DNA of 32,305 bases. Source: Stenotrophomonas acidaminiphila (GTDB lineage: Bacteria > Pseudomonadota > Gammaproteobacteria > Xanthomonadales > Xanthomonadaceae). A program made the translations under genes and the position numbers. Positions 16,946 to 25,467 of this stretch are shown here, in pieces; the first letter of the stretch is position 1, and every line of letters begins with the position of its first letter. Where the stretch lies: positions 1-32,305 of the forward strand of contig NZ_LDJO01000023.1 of NCBI RefSeq assembly GCF_001431595.1, given 5' to 3'. A model generated the notes under the pieces. That model did no database searches and was not told the DNA's origin. It was given only the letters and a program-made list of their open reading frames with translations.

Positions 16946-18039
16946 CAGAGGGTCTCCTCGACAGCGGGTGCGATGATGTTGGGTTGTTCGTTTCGGGAGG
17001 GCCGCGGCGCGTTGGGGGCGACGCGGCTTCTAAGTCGTTCGGCGTTGCGCCGCCGGGGTTTGCGCGGCGGGCTGGGGCGCACTTCGGACAGCAGCGTGGA
17101 CAGCACGGTGGCGTCGATGTTGCCGCCGGACACCACCGCGCACTTGCGCTTGCCGGCGACGCGGCGGCCGGCGGCCAGCGCCAGCGCGCCGGCGCCTTCG
17201 GCGATGACGTGTTCTTCCAGCGCCAGCCGCACCAGGGTTTCGCGCAGTTCGGCTTCGCGCACGATGACCACGTCGTCGAGCAGGCTGGCGCACAGGCGGC
17301 GGGTGATGAAGCCGGGGATCTTGACCTTGACGCCGTCGGCCAGGGTGGCGACCGGGGCGATCTCGCGCACGTCGCCCTTGATCGCGCGCGCCATCGAGTC
17401 CACGCCCTCGACCTGGGCGCCGATGATGCGCACACCCTGCGACTTCAGCGCCAGCGCCACGCCCGAGGCCAGGCCGCCGCCGCCGATGGGCACGATCACC
17501 ACGTCCGGTGCATGCGGTGCGATCTCGATGCCCAGCGTGCCCTGGCCGGCGATCACGTCCGGGTCGTCGAACGCGGACAGGAAGCGGTAGCCGTTCTGTT
17601 CGGCCAGGTCGCGGGCGAAGGCATAGGCCTCGTCGTAGCTGTTGCCGTGCTGGCGCACGGTGGCGCCCCAGTGCTGCACGCCGGCGATCTTGGTGGCCGG
17701 CGCGCCGTGCGGCATCACCGTGATGGCCTGCACGCCCAGCCGGAACGAGGCCCAGGCCACGCCCTGGGCGTGGTTGCCGGCCGAGGCGCAGATCACCGGC
17801 CGCTCGTCGCCGCGTTCCAGTGCGGCCAGCATCGCGTTCAGCGCGCCGCGCACCTTGTAGGAGCCGGTGCGCTGCAGGTTCTCCAGCTTCAACCAGGTGC
17901 CGAAGCGCTCGGCGTAGTGCAGCGGGGTGGGCGGCAGGAAGCGCCGCAGCCGCGCCTGCGCGGCCAGCACGTCGGCGACGCTGACGTTGATCGCGCCAGT
18001 GTCCGCGGCGGCGACGACGGGGCGGCCAAGGTCAGGCAT
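16942..18039 (-). CDS. ilvA: Threonine dehydratase, short form without ACT domain
   Basis: This PLP enzyme deaminates threonine to 2-oxobutyrate, the entry to isoleucine. The PLP-lysine segment [27 protein letters not shown], and the glycine loop [14 protein letters not shown] are present. At about 365 residues it lacks the C-terminal ACT-like regulatory domains (~150-180 residues) of the isoleucine-inhibited enzyme and instead ends in a basic, proline-rich tail ([17 protein letters not shown]). Feedback by isoleucine through such a domain is therefore not expected. The operon position argues for a biosynthetic role. Start uncertain: ATG 18037-18039 used; an in-frame TTG lies 12 bases upstream; neither has a good ribosome-binding site. 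Confidence 0.9.
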
Positions 18040-18150
18040 GTACGTGGCCAAGGCCCGGGGCGTGCGGCGGGCGTCGAAGAAGACGCCTCCGCGCGCGGGC
18101 CCTGCCCCGGGCGGGACAGGGAGTGCGCCGTACGTCGCCTACGTCGGGAT

Positions 18151-18408
18151 TCATGCCGCCACTCCGGCAGGTTCCAGCGGCACGATCCGCACCGATTCGC
18201 AGTCGTAGACCTTTTCCAGCTGCCGGCACAGGGTCTCCGGCGGGCGCTCGCCGCTGACTTCCAGCTGCACGTGCCAGCGGCCGGCGTCGGCGGGCTGGCG
18301 GCTGCCGGCGATGTTGCAGGGCGCGAAGCCCCGGCGCTCGACCATGCCCAGAACGCGCAGCAGCGCGCCTTCGGCGGGGGTCAGCACCAGGTCAAGCCGG
18401 TATTGCAT
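18151..18408 (-). CDS. ilvM: Acetolactate synthase II small (regulatory) subunit
   Basis: The 85-residue protein begins MQYRLDLVLTPAEGALLRVL, a single ACT-type domain as in E. coli IlvM. The remainder (GFAPCNIAG, RWHVQLEVSG, LCRQLEKVYDCESVRIVPLE) keeps the beta-alpha-beta-beta-alpha-beta order. The ATG at 18406-18408 has AGGAGAG upstream and lies inside the 3' end of ilvG, so the two are translationally coupled. A longer frame starting at 18435 ignores this ribosome-binding site. About 110 bp separate it from ilvA. Confidence 0.9.
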   Translation of the reverse strand: MQYRLDLVLTPAEGALLRVLGMVERRGFAPCNIAGSRQPADAGRWHVQLEVSGERPPETLCRQLEKVYDCESVRIVPLEPAGVAA

Positions 18409-20119
18409 TGGAACTCTCCTGCGTTGCCTTGGCATGGGCGGGGTTGCTTTCCAGCATGGTGCTGTTGGCGTTGTTGGGCGGCACCAGCGGCCACACGTTG
18501 GCGCGCGCGTCGATGGCCACGTGCAGCAGCGCCGGGCCGGGGGTGTCGAGCAGCGCGGCCAGCGCGTCCTCGACGTCGGCGCGCTGGGTGATGCGCGTGG
18601 CCGGGATGCCGAACACCTGCGCCAGTGCGGCGAAGTCCGGGTTGTCGGACAGGTCGATCTCGCTGTAGCGCTCGGCGAAGAACAGTTCCTGCCACTGCCG
18701 CACCATGCCCAGCGAGGCGTTGTCCAGCAGTACGATCTTCACCGGCAGGCGGCAGCGGGCGATGGTCGCCAGCTCCTGCACGTTCATCATGAAACTGCCG
18801 TCGCCGGAGACCAGCACCACGGTGCGGTCCGGGCAGGCGAACTGCGCGCCCATCGCCGCCGGCAGGCCGAAGCCCATGGTGCCCAGTGCGCCGGAGGTCA
18901 GGTGGTTGCGCGGGTGGTTGAAGCGGCAGTGCTGGGCCACCCACATCTGGTGCTGGCCGACGTCGCAGGCGATGACGGTGTCCGGCGGCGCGATCTCGCT
19001 CAGCCGCTTGAGCAGCGCCGGGGCGTAGATGTCCTGGCCTGGGGCGTCGTAGCGCGCGGCGAACTTCTCGCGGTTGGCGGCGCAGCGTGCGCGCCAGCCG
19101 TTGCAGTTGCCGCGGATGCCGGACAAGGCGCGCAGGCCGGCCTTGAGGTCGCCGGGCAGGGCAATGTCGGCGCTGCGCAGCTTGTCGATCTCGTAGGCGT
19201 CGGCATCCAGATGGATGACCCGCGCGAACGGCGCGAACTCGGCCAGCTTGCCGGTGGCGCGGTCGTCGAAGCGGGCGCCGACCACGATCAGCAGGTCCGA
19301 TTCCTGCACCGCCATGTTGGCGGCGCGGGTGCCGTGCATGCCCAGCATGCCCAGGTACTGCGGGTGGTTGGCCGGCAGCGCGCCCAGCCCGCGCAGGGTC
19401 AGCACGGTGGGGATGCCGGAGGCCTCGACGAACTGGCGGAAATCCTCCACCGCGCCGCCCAGGGCGATGCCGCCGCCGCCGTAGACCACCGGCTTCTCGG
19501 CGGCGGCGATCATCTCCAGCGCCGCGGCCAGGCGCTGCGCGTCCGGTGCCGGCACCGGGTCGACCGTGGCCGGCACGTGCTCGGGCAGGTGCGAGGCGTC
19601 GGCCAGCTGCACGTCCTTGGGCAGGTCGATCAGCACCGGCCCCGGGCGGCCCTCGCGGGCCACGCGGAACGCCTCGGCCACCACCTGCGGCAGGTCGTCG
19701 ACGCGGCGCACCAGCCAGCTGTGCTTGACGATGGGCAGGGTCATGCCGAACACGTCCAGCTCCTGGAACGCATCGGTGCCCAGCAGCGGCGTGCCGACCT
19801 GTCCGGTCAGGCACACCATCGGTACCGAGTCGAGCATCGCGTCGGCGATGCCGGTGACCAGGTTGGAGGCGCCGGGGCCGGAAGTGGCCACGCACACGCC
19901 GACCTTGCCGCTGGCGCGGGCGTAACCGTTGGCGGCCAGCGCCGCGCCCTGCTCATGGCGCACCAGGATGTGCTTGAGGGTGGAATCCACCAATGCGTCG
20001 TAGAACGGCATGATGGTGCCGCCCGGGTAGCCGAACAGCGTCTGCACGCCTTCGGCCTCCAGGGCCTGCGTCAACCAGCGTGCGCCATTGCGTGGCGCGC
20101 CGTGGGCGGGAGTGTTCAT
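18392..20119 (-). CDS. ilvG: Acetolactate synthase II large subunit
   Basis: This ThDP/FAD enzyme makes acetolactate and acetohydroxybutyrate for valine, leucine and isoleucine. The 575 residues show TLFGYPGGTIMPFYDAL, the catalytic glutamate in RHEQGAALAANGYAR, ATSGPGASNLVTGIADA and the ThDP-binding GDGSFMMNVQELATIARCRL. The length matches AHAS large subunits. The C-terminal 17 bp overlap ilvM, its regulatory subunit. Start ATG at 20117-20119, 45 bp after ilvC. Confidence 0.97.
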   Translation of the reverse strand: MNTPAHGAPRNGARWLTQALEAEGVQTLFGYPGGTIMPFYDALVDSTLKHILVRHEQGAALAANGYARASGKVGVCVATSGPGASNLVTGIADAMLDSVPMVCLTGQVGTPLLGTDAFQELDVFGMTLPIVKHSWLVRRVDDLPQVVAEAFRVAREGRPGPVLIDLPKDVQLADASHLPEHVPATVDPVPAPDAQRLAAALEMIAAAEKPVVYGGGGIALGGAVEDFRQFVEASGIPTVLTLRGLGALPANHPQYLGMLGMHGTRAANMAVQESDLLIVVGARFDDRATGKLAEFAPFARVIHLDADAYEIDKLRSADIALPGDLKAGLRALSGIRGNCNGWRARCAANREKFAARYDAPGQDIYAPALLKRLSEIAPPDTVIACDVGQHQMWVAQHCRFNHPRNHLTSGALGTMGFGLPAAMGAQFACPDRTVVLVSGDGSFMMNVQELATIARCRLPVKIVLLDNASLGMVRQWQELFFAERYSEIDLSDNPDFAALAQVFGIPATRITQRADVEDALAALLDTPGPALLHVAIDARANVWPLVPPNNANSTMLESNPAHAKATQESSNAIPA

Positions 20120-20164
20120 GCAGCGACCTTGACCTTTGCTCTGTGCGGGTGGGGGACCGCGCGG

Positions 20165-21139
20165 TTACGCGTTCTGCGCCTGCAGCCAGACCATCTTGGC
20201 GCGCAGTTCCTTGCCGACCTTCTCGATCGGGTGCTCCAGGTCGGCCTGCTTGAACCGGTTGTAGTTCGGCAGCCCGGCTTCGTACTCGGCCACCCAGTTC
20301 TTGGTGAAGGTGCCGTTCTGGATGTCGGTGAGCACGTCCTTCATGCGTGCCTTGGTGCTGGCGTCGATCACCCGCGGGCCGCTGACGTAGTCGCCGTACT
20401 GCGCGGTCTCGGAGACGAATTCGAGCATCCGGGTGATGCCGCCTTCGTAGAACAGGTCGACGATCAGCTTCAGTTCGTGCAGCACTTCGTAGTAGGCGAT
20501 CTCCGGCTGGTAACCGGCTTCGACCAGGGTCTCGAAGCCGGCCTGCACCAGCGCCGAGGCGCCGCCGCACAGCACCGCCTGCTCGCCGAACAGGTCGGTC
20601 TCGGTCTCTTCCTTGAAGGTGGTCTTGATGATGTTGGCGCGGGCGCCGCCCAGGCCGGCCGCATAGGCCAGCGCGAACTGCTCGGCCTTGCCGCTCCTGT
20701 CCTGGTAGACGGCGTAGATGCACGGCACGCCGCGGCCGATCTCGTACTCGCGGCGCACCAGCGCGCCCGGGCCCTTGGGGGCGACCAGCACCACGTCCAG
20801 GTCCTCGCGCGGGGCGATCATGCCGTAGTGCACGTTCAGGCCATGGGCGAACAGCAGGCAGGCGCCCTGCTTCATGTTCGGCGCCAGCACGTCCTCGTAG
20901 AGCTTCTTCTGCACCATGTCCGGGGTCAGCACGGCGACCAGGTCGGCGTCCTTGACCGCCTCGGCCGGGGTCCTGACCGCAAAGCCGTCGGCCTGGGCCT
21001 TGGCTTCGGTCGGGCCGCCCGGGCGCAGGCCCACGGTTACGTCGAAGCCCGATTCACGCAGGTTCAGGGCATGGGCGCGGCCTTGGCTGCCGTAACCGAT
21101 GACGGCGATCTTGATCTGGGGCAGTTCGTTGGAGCTCAT
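20165..21139 (-). CDS. ilvC: Ketol-acid reductoisomerase (NADP+)
   Basis: IlvC converts acetolactate to dihydroxyisovalerate, using NADPH and magnesium. The 324-residue class I enzyme has the Rossmann motif [33 protein letters not shown] and the metal-binding region [18 protein letters not shown], then [19 protein letters not shown] use the ATG at 21137-21139 ([10 protein letters not shown]), preceded by AAGGA; a start 12 codons upstream would fall close to the terminator at 21172-21210. It is the first enzyme gene of the operon, directly behind the two leader hairpins. Confidence 0.96.
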   Translation of the reverse strand: MSSNELPQIKIAVIGYGSQGRAHALNLRESGFDVTVGLRPGGPTEAKAQADGFAVRTPAEAVKDADLVAVLTPDMVQKKLYEDVLAPNMKQGACLLFAHGLNVHYGMIAPREDLDVVLVAPKGPGALVRREYEIGRGVPCIYAVYQDRSGKAEQFALAYAAGLGGARANIIKTTFKEETETDLFGEQAVLCGGASALVQAGFETLVEAGYQPEIAYYEVLHELKLIVDLFYEGGITRMLEFVSETAQYGDYVSGPRVIDASTKARMKDVLTDIQNGTFTKNWVAEYEAGLPNYNRFKQADLEHPIEKVGKELRAKMVWLQAQNA

Positions 21140-21171
21140 GGGACTCGGTTCCTTGCAGTGATAGAGGGAGC

Positions 21172-21210
21172 GCAAAAGAAAACGGCCGTCGCGTCAGGAC
21201 GCGGCGGCCG
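21172..21210 (-). terminator. Second leader terminator, just before ilvC
   Basis: On the minus strand CGGCCG-C-CGCGT pairs with ACGCG-A-CGGCCG (21183-21210; one mismatch, CCTG loop), followed by TTTTCTTTT. This is a strong intrinsic terminator lying about 33 bp before the ilvC start codon, so expression of ilvC and the rest requires read-through. The stop codon of the small ORF 21194-21301 lies inside it. Confidence 0.8.
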
Positions 21211-21301
21211 CCGGGGGAGGGATCAGGGCCATGCACGCCGCAGCGGCGCGCATGGCGTCGCGGGTGCTGTGTTTGTGCGTGGCGGTATCGGTGGTGAACA
21301 T
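21194..21301 (-). CDS. Small ORF between the two leader terminators
   Basis: This is a 35-residue peptide starting MFTTDTATHKHSTRD and ending with LIPPPAAAAS. It is threonine- and alanine-rich, with five Thr codons, and starts at ATG 21299-21301. No strong ribosome-binding site is visible. Its TGA stop lies within the second terminator hairpin, so a ribosome finishing this ORF would sit on the hairpin's 5' arm. It could be a second leader peptide. Threonine is the precursor of isoleucine through IlvA, which is suggestive only. It may also not be translated. Confidence 0.4.
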   Translation of the reverse strand: MFTTDTATHKHSTRDAMRAAAACMALIPPPAAAAS

Positions 21302-21330
21302 GGTTTCAGTTGAAATGGATGCTGGAAACG

Positions 21331-21360
21331 AAAAACCCCGCACCGGGGTCGGCGCGGGGT
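21331..21360 (-). terminator. ilv operon attenuator (first leader terminator)
   Basis: ACCCCGC (21360-21354 on the minus strand) pairs with GCGGGGT ending at 21335, followed by TTTT. The intervening ACCCCGG offers alternative pairing with the same GCGGGG arm, as expected for a switchable structure. It starts about 25 bp after the stop of the Leu/Val/Ile-rich leader peptide. Confidence 0.8.
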
Positions 21361-21386
21361 CTTTGATCGAATCTGGCTTTTTTCTG

Positions 21387-21503
21387 CTACGCGCCAGCTC
21401 GTCCCGCACCTGTGGGCTCGGTAATAAGCACGAGTACGAGCAGCGACGCCGCGGCGGTGGCCGGGGTGCGGGTCGGGTTGGCGGTGGTGTGGCGTTGCAG
21501 CAT
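21387..21503 (-). CDS. ilvL: ilv leader peptide
   Basis: This 38-residue peptide begins MLQRHTTANPTRTPATAAAS and is followed by LLVLVLI, seven consecutive branched-chain residues, and ITEPTGAGRAGA. Such a run is the hallmark of ilv/leu attenuation: ribosome stalling at scarce Leu-, Val- or Ile-tRNA prevents the downstream terminator (21331-21360) from forming. No Shine-Dalgarno sequence is seen before the ATG at 21501-21503. A promoter lies only six bases upstream, so the transcript may start at or next to the ATG and be translated leaderless. Confidence 0.85.
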   Translation of the reverse strand: MLQRHTTANPTRTPATAAASLLVLVLITEPTGAGRAGA

Positions 21504-21509
21504 GGCTCG

Positions 21510-21539
21510 AGATAACCACGCCACTTTCCGTGTTGTCAA
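21510..21539 (-). promoter_or_regulatory. Promoter of the ilv-leu operon
   Basis: On the minus strand a perfect -35 TTGACA (21539-21534) is followed after 18 bp by TTATCT (21515-21510) as a possible -10. The predicted start point is within a few bases of the leader-peptide ATG. Confidence 0.6.
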
Positions 21540-21934
21540 GCAGGGCGGCCGCGCTTGATCGCGTGCCCGGCCGCAATCGCCGCAAACGGTTGTCGCGGCG
21601 GCATGGTTGCCGATGAAAGTTGTTTGCCGGCGATGCGCGGCGACGCCGCCAGCGGGCCGCTTGCGCGGATCGGGCACCGCTGCGCGGGTACGGGCTGTCG
21701 GGTCGTGCGCTCGCGTGGGGGCCGTTGCCGGTCCGGTCTGCACGGCGGTGGATCCGCACGCGGGCGACATCGCGCCCGCCCATCGGCGCCGACAGCGAGC
21801 GAAAGCGAGTGATAGGAAGTGGACGCTTTTCACGGTTTTGTAAGTGAGGCCCGGAAAAACAGCGGGTCGCCAATCCGAAAGCTGGGGAACCACATGAACC
21901 GCCTTCTCGCCTGCCGTACGGGGAGTGGAAACCT
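21540..21934. other. Divergent intergenic region
   Basis: About 395 bp between the ilv promoter and the BTAD regulator. It should hold the regulator's promoter. An AT-richer patch at about 21823-21843 (ACGCTTTTCACGGTTTTGTA) is the best candidate, but I see no clear -35/-10 pair. No credible gene. Confidence 0.4.
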
Positions 21935-22786
21935 GTGTCCATCGAACCGCACCCGGGGAACACTGCCATGAGCGCATGGCCGGGTGACGCACAGCCGCTG
22001 ATCCGCCTGCTCGGGCAATGCCGCATCGGCGATGCCGGGCGCCTTGCCTACCGCAAGGGCTGGGCACTGCTGGCCTATCTGGCGATCGAGCGCCCGCGCA
22101 TCCATCGCCGCAGCCGGATCGCGGCGATGCTGTGGCCCGACCTGGAGCAGGGGGCGGCGCTGACCAACCTGCGCCAGGTGCTGGCCGACCTGAACCGGGT
22201 GATCGTCGCGGCCGCGGGTGAAGGCGTGCTGCTGATCGACCGCGAGAACGTGCACCTGTGCCCGGAGGCGTCGCAGGGGTTGTTCGACATCGATCTGCTG
22301 GAACCGGTGCAGGGCATCGGCAACCGCGCGCGCGAGTGGCTGGAGGATGCCGGCGAACTGCTCGAAGGTGTTGCCTTGGAGCACTGCGACGAATTCTGCG
22401 AATGGCTGCCGGGTGCAAGGGCCTGGGCCCTGCAGCGCCTGCTCAAGGCACTGGAGCGGGCACGCGAGGACGCGGCCGCCTGCCAGGACCTGGACGTCGC
22501 TGTGAACCTGTGCCGCCGCCACGTGATGCTCGATCCCTGGAACGAATCGCAGCAGCGCAGCCTGATGCGCCTGTATGCGCAGCGCGGCGAACCGGACATG
22601 GCGCTGCACTGTTACCGGACCCTGGCCCGCGGCCTGGAGCAGGAGCTGGCGGTGAAGCCGCAGACGGCGACGCACACCCTGGCCATGGAAATCGCGCAAC
22701 GACATGCGCACGCGGCCGCCCTGCGCGGCTACGGCCGCACACGGCTCCCGCATCCAGCATCGCTGGGCAAGGCGATGCGCGCGTGA
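21935..22786 (+). CDS. BTAD/SARP-like transcriptional regulator
   Basis: The protein has 283 residues from the GTG at 21935, or 272 from the ATG at 21968, which also has a good GGGGAA. Residues ~20-110 look like an OmpR-type winged helix (IRLLGQCRIG, then RKGWALLAYLAIERPRIHRR, AAMLWPDLEQGAALTNLRQV, LADLNRVI). Residues ~125-255 form a bacterial transcriptional activator domain (FDIDLLEPVQ, the helical pair LCRRHVMLDPWNESQQRSLM and YAQRGEPDMALHCYRTLARG, ending LEQELAVKPQ). There is no receiver, ATPase or sensor domain, so it resembles small SARP regulators. It is transcribed divergently from the ilv operon and converges on the pilin-like operon; either could be a target. Target inferred only from position. 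Confidence 0.85.
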   Translation: MSIEPHPGNTAMSAWPGDAQPLIRLLGQCRIGDAGRLAYRKGWALLAYLAIERPRIHRRSRIAAMLWPDLEQGAALTNLRQVLADLNRVIVAAAGEGVLLIDRENVHLCPEASQGLFDIDLLEPVQGIGNRAREWLEDAGELLEGVALEHCDEFCEWLPGARAWALQRLLKALERAREDAAACQDLDVAVNLCRRHVMLDPWNESQQRSLMRLYAQRGEPDMALHCYRTLARGLEQELAVKPQTATHTLAMEIAQRHAHAAALRGYGRTRLPHPASLGKAMRA

Positions 22787-22838
22787 GCCACGCGCGGGCG
22801 TGCCGGTAGTCGGGACAGCGCCATTTGCCTTGCACCAT

Positions 22839-22873
22839 GAAGCCGCCATCGCCGAACGATGGCGGCTTCTTTG
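22839..22873 (+). terminator. Terminator of the BTAD regulator gene
   Basis: GAAGCCGCCATCG (22839-22851) and CGATGGCGGCTTC (22857-22869) form a perfect 13-bp stem with a 5-nt loop, followed by TTTG. It lies between two convergent genes. The T-tract is only on the plus-strand side. The 160 bp from here to 23032 holds no credible gene. Confidence 0.85.
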
Positions 22874-23032
22874 TTTGGCGGCTTTTTCGTTCCGGGCCGT
22901 TGCCGCGCGGTGATGCGCCTGCGGCTGAAGCAGCAAAGCGGCGGGGTGCAGCGAGCCGCCGCCGGCTGGCGGCGCAGCGGGGGCGGCGCGCTGGCCACCG
23001 CCGGTGTCGTCGCGGTGGCCGGCGTGCTGCGC

Positions 23033-24370
23033 TCAGGGCCCGGTGTACTGGAGATTCTTCGCGGCGGTGCGCACGGTGTCGTCGGGGAATCCGCCGAGCA
23101 TGTCGGCGCGCCGCGCATTGCTGACGATCTCCACTTCCAGGCGCCTGGCCTCGTCGGGGAAACGGGCGGCGAACTGGTCGCGGTACTGCCGCGACGTGGC
23201 GGCGTAGGTGCCTGCCGCGGCCAGCGCCGCACCGGCGGCGATGGTGCTGCCCACGGCGGTGCCGATGCTGCCGCCGGCAACGGCGACGCGCCAGTTCCAG
23301 CCGCCATAGGTCTCGAACATCTCGGCGATGGTGTCCAGGGTCTCGGAGGTGGTGTTGATCAGGTCGGCGGTCGCGTCGATGAGCGCCACCGAAGCGTTCA
23401 TGGCTTCGGCCACGCCCAGCTCGACCATGATGTCCAGCTGGACCTCGTGGTTGACCATGGCCGGCGTGGTCAGGCGCGCACCCATCGCCACGTCGGCGTG
23501 TGCGTACAGCGCCGGAGCGTAGTGCTCGCCGCAGCGCAGGCGGCTCCACAACTGGTCGATGCCCACCGCCAGCACCTTGTCCTGGTAGTTGTCGGTGCCA
23601 CCGCCGGGGCGGCGCGGCGACTGGAACACCGGTGAGGTGGCGTCGTGCGCGGGGGCCAGCGGATTGACCACGGCCAGGGCATAGGCGACGTTGCCGGCGA
23701 TCTGTGCCGGCTCCAGCTCGCGCCGGGTATGCACGTGTTCCATGCTGGCCGGCAGCATCGCCGCGTTGCGCAGGGCATCGCAGAAATCCATGCTGTTCAG
23801 GCTGTTAAGGCCACTGTGCGGCAGGTTGGCGCAATCAACGACGCTGCAGTTGTCCCATGGCTGGATCTTGCTGAAGGGCACGAACCGCGGCGCGTTGATG
23901 GTCACCTGCAGCGGAACGGCCTGGTCGGCGACCTGGGCGAGGTCGGCGGGCAGGGCGGTATCGACGTCGGCCACGCGCTGTGCGGCAGTGCTCCAGCCGG
24001 CCAGCGACGCGCTGTCGCCGCTGCGGCGCAGTACGCCGTAGCGGATGTTGCCGGCGCGGGTATCGGGCAGGCTCAGCGTGCGCCAGGGCAGGGTGCCGAC
24101 TTCGCCCTGGGCACAGTCTTCCCGCCCGTCGCTGAGCGGGCTGGCCGGGCAGGGCAGGCGCGCGTGGATGGTGGCGTAGCCCAGCAGTGCGTCGTCGGCG
24201 CGCTGCAGCAGGTCGCGCTGTGCCACCTGGCTGCGCTCATGCGCGGTGTCGCTCAGCCAGCGCGTGAGCAGGACGCCGATGATGCCCAGGATCACCAGGG
24301 CCACGGTCAGTTCGATCAGCGAGAAGCCGCGCTGGCGCGCGCGGGCGAAGGGGGCGGAAGTGGGCATCAT
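23033..24370 (-). CDS. Prepilin-like protein with Pro-Cys motif and C-terminal hydrophobic domain
   Basis: This 445-residue protein has a class III prepilin start: basic leader, G15|F16SLIE with Glu at +5, then a 20-residue hydrophobic helix. After it comes HARLPCPASPLSDGREDCAQ then EVGTLPWRTL, the Pro-Cys motif shared with the 1073-residue protein upstream. The C-terminal third contains NASVALIDATADLINTTSET and a Gly/Ala-rich hydrophobic stretch (GGSIGTAVGSTIAAGAALAA), which looks membrane-active. Processing by a PilD-type peptidase is expected; none is in the window. Its ATGATG start overlaps the stop of the preceding gene. It is the last gene of the operon. Role: minor pseudopilin or tip component, by inference. 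Confidence 0.8.
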   Translation of the reverse strand: MMPTSAPFARARQRGFSLIELTVALVILGIIGVLLTRWLSDTAHERSQVAQRDLLQRADDALLGYATIHARLPCPASPLSDGREDCAQGEVGTLPWRTLSLPDTRAGNIRYGVLRRSGDSASLAGWSTAAQRVADVDTALPADLAQVADQAVPLQVTINAPRFVPFSKIQPWDNCSVVDCANLPHSGLNSLNSMDFCDALRNAAMLPASMEHVHTRRELEPAQIAGNVAYALAVVNPLAPAHDATSPVFQSPRRPGGGTDNYQDKVLAVGIDQLWSRLRCGEHYAPALYAHADVAMGARLTTPAMVNHEVQLDIMVELGVAEAMNASVALIDATADLINTTSETLDTIAEMFETYGGWNWRVAVAGGSIGTAVGSTIAAGAALAAAGTYAATSRQYRDQFAARFPDEARRLEVEIVSNARRADMLGGFPDDTVRTAAKNLQYTGP

Positions 24371-25467
24371 GGGTTCAGTCCTGCGCGATCCAGGGTGAGG
24401 GCGGTGTCGCGGGCGTCCTGGTAGAGCGTGTCGACCCGGTTCATGAAGTTCCTGACCTGGTCGCGCCGGGTTTTGGCGTCCTCGACTGCGTCCTGGGCGT
24501 CCTTCAGGGCGATGGCCGCGCTGGCCAGGCTCTTGGCCGCCATTGCCATGGACACCACCGATTTGGCCAGCTGCTTGGCGCCGGCGGCCATGGTCAGGCC
24601 GTCCGGCGGCCAGCCCGAGGCCAGCAGGGTGAGGGCGATGGCCTCGTTGGTGATCGACTCGGCCATGGCATAGACCGCCAGCGCCAGGCTGACGGCGGCC
24701 TGGTCGCGGGTGGTTTCGGCGATGTGGATGTCGAACTCGCGGAACTCGAAGTTGAAGCGGGTCAGTTCCAGCGAACTCCAGGCCGATTGCGCGGCCTGCG
24801 CGCTGCCCTGGGCACGGGCCAGGCGATCGGTGCAGGACAGGCGGCTGGCCAGTTCGCCCGGGCCGGCGGCGAGCGTGGCCAGGTCGGTGTCGGAGGGGGC
24901 GCCGGGCATGGCCTGCGCCGCCGGCTTCCATTGTGCGTCGGCGTCGGCGCGCCCATGCCCGGCCATGCCGGAGTGGCCCAGGTAATAGGCCACCGGCATG
25001 CCCAGCCCGGCCATCGGCGTGTTGCTGCGCTGCTCCAGCAGCAACTGCATGCACAGGTCCAGGCCGTTGTTGCTGCCGGTGACCGCCAGCGGGTCGCCCG
25101 GCGGCAGCAGCGGGTCGAACGTATTGCCGGGAGGCAGCGCCAGCCGCGGCTGCACCTGGTAATGGATGCGCATGCGCGCCGGCAGCCCGAGTTCGGCTAC
25201 CGGCAGCCAGCCTTCGGCGGCGCCGGTGGCGCGGCCATTGCCGTCGCCATCGGCCGAGGGCAGGTGGCCGGTGCTGCGCATGTAGCCCAGCAGCGCCTGT
25301 TCGGCCTGCGCCAGTTCCTGCTGCTGGCGTTCGGCATCGAGCACCTTGTTGCCGAGCGGCAACAAGGTGAACAGCAGGACGGTGAGCAGTGCGGCGATGG
25401 CCAGGGCCACGGCCAGCTCCACCAGGGTGAAGCCGGCGGCGGCCAAGCGGAACGGAACGCGTCTCAT
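24367..25467 (-). CDS. Prepilin-like protein with C-terminal helical domain
   Basis: This 366-residue protein starts MRRVPFRLAAAG|FTLVELAV, a textbook prepilin site with Glu17 at +5 and a hydrophobic helix. The middle domain has TGHLPSADGDGNGRATG and GWLPVAELGLP, matching the Pro-Cys motif region of its two relatives, but the cysteines are lost. The C-terminal part is a long Ala-rich helical region (AVSLALAVYAMAESITNEAI, AAGAKQLAKSVVSMAMAAKS, ALKDAQDAVEDAKTRRDQVR), partly hydrophobic and partly coiled-coil. The start overlaps the previous stop (ATGA) and the end overlaps the next start. Probably a minor pseudopilin of the same machine. Confidence 0.8.
   Translation of the reverse strand: MRRVPFRLAAAGFTLVELAVALAIAALLTVLLFTLLPLGNKVLDAERQQQELAQAEQALLGYMRSTGHLPSADGDGNGRATGAAEGWLPVAELGLPARMRIHYQVQPRLALPPGNTFDPLLPPGDPLAVTGSNNGLDLCMQLLLEQRSNTPMAGLGMPVAYYLGHSGMAGHGRADADAQWKPAAQAMPGAPSDTDLATLAAGPGELASRLSCTDRLARAQGSAQAAQSAWSSLELTRFNFEFREFDIHIAETTRDQAAVSLALAVYAMAESITNEAIALTLLASGWPPDGLTMAAGAKQLAKSVVSMAMAAKSLASAAIALKDAQDAVEDAKTRRDQVRNFMNRVDTLYQDARDTALTLDRAGLNP

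Noticed and set aside
18311..21313. A 1000-codon plus-strand open frame opposite ilvM-ilvG-ilvC, and similar long open frames opposite leuA, leuC and the pilin-like genes
   Set aside because: High-GC DNA gives long antisense open frames. The products are repetitive Ala/Gly/His/Arg-rich with no motifs, while the minus strand carries well-recognised enzymes.
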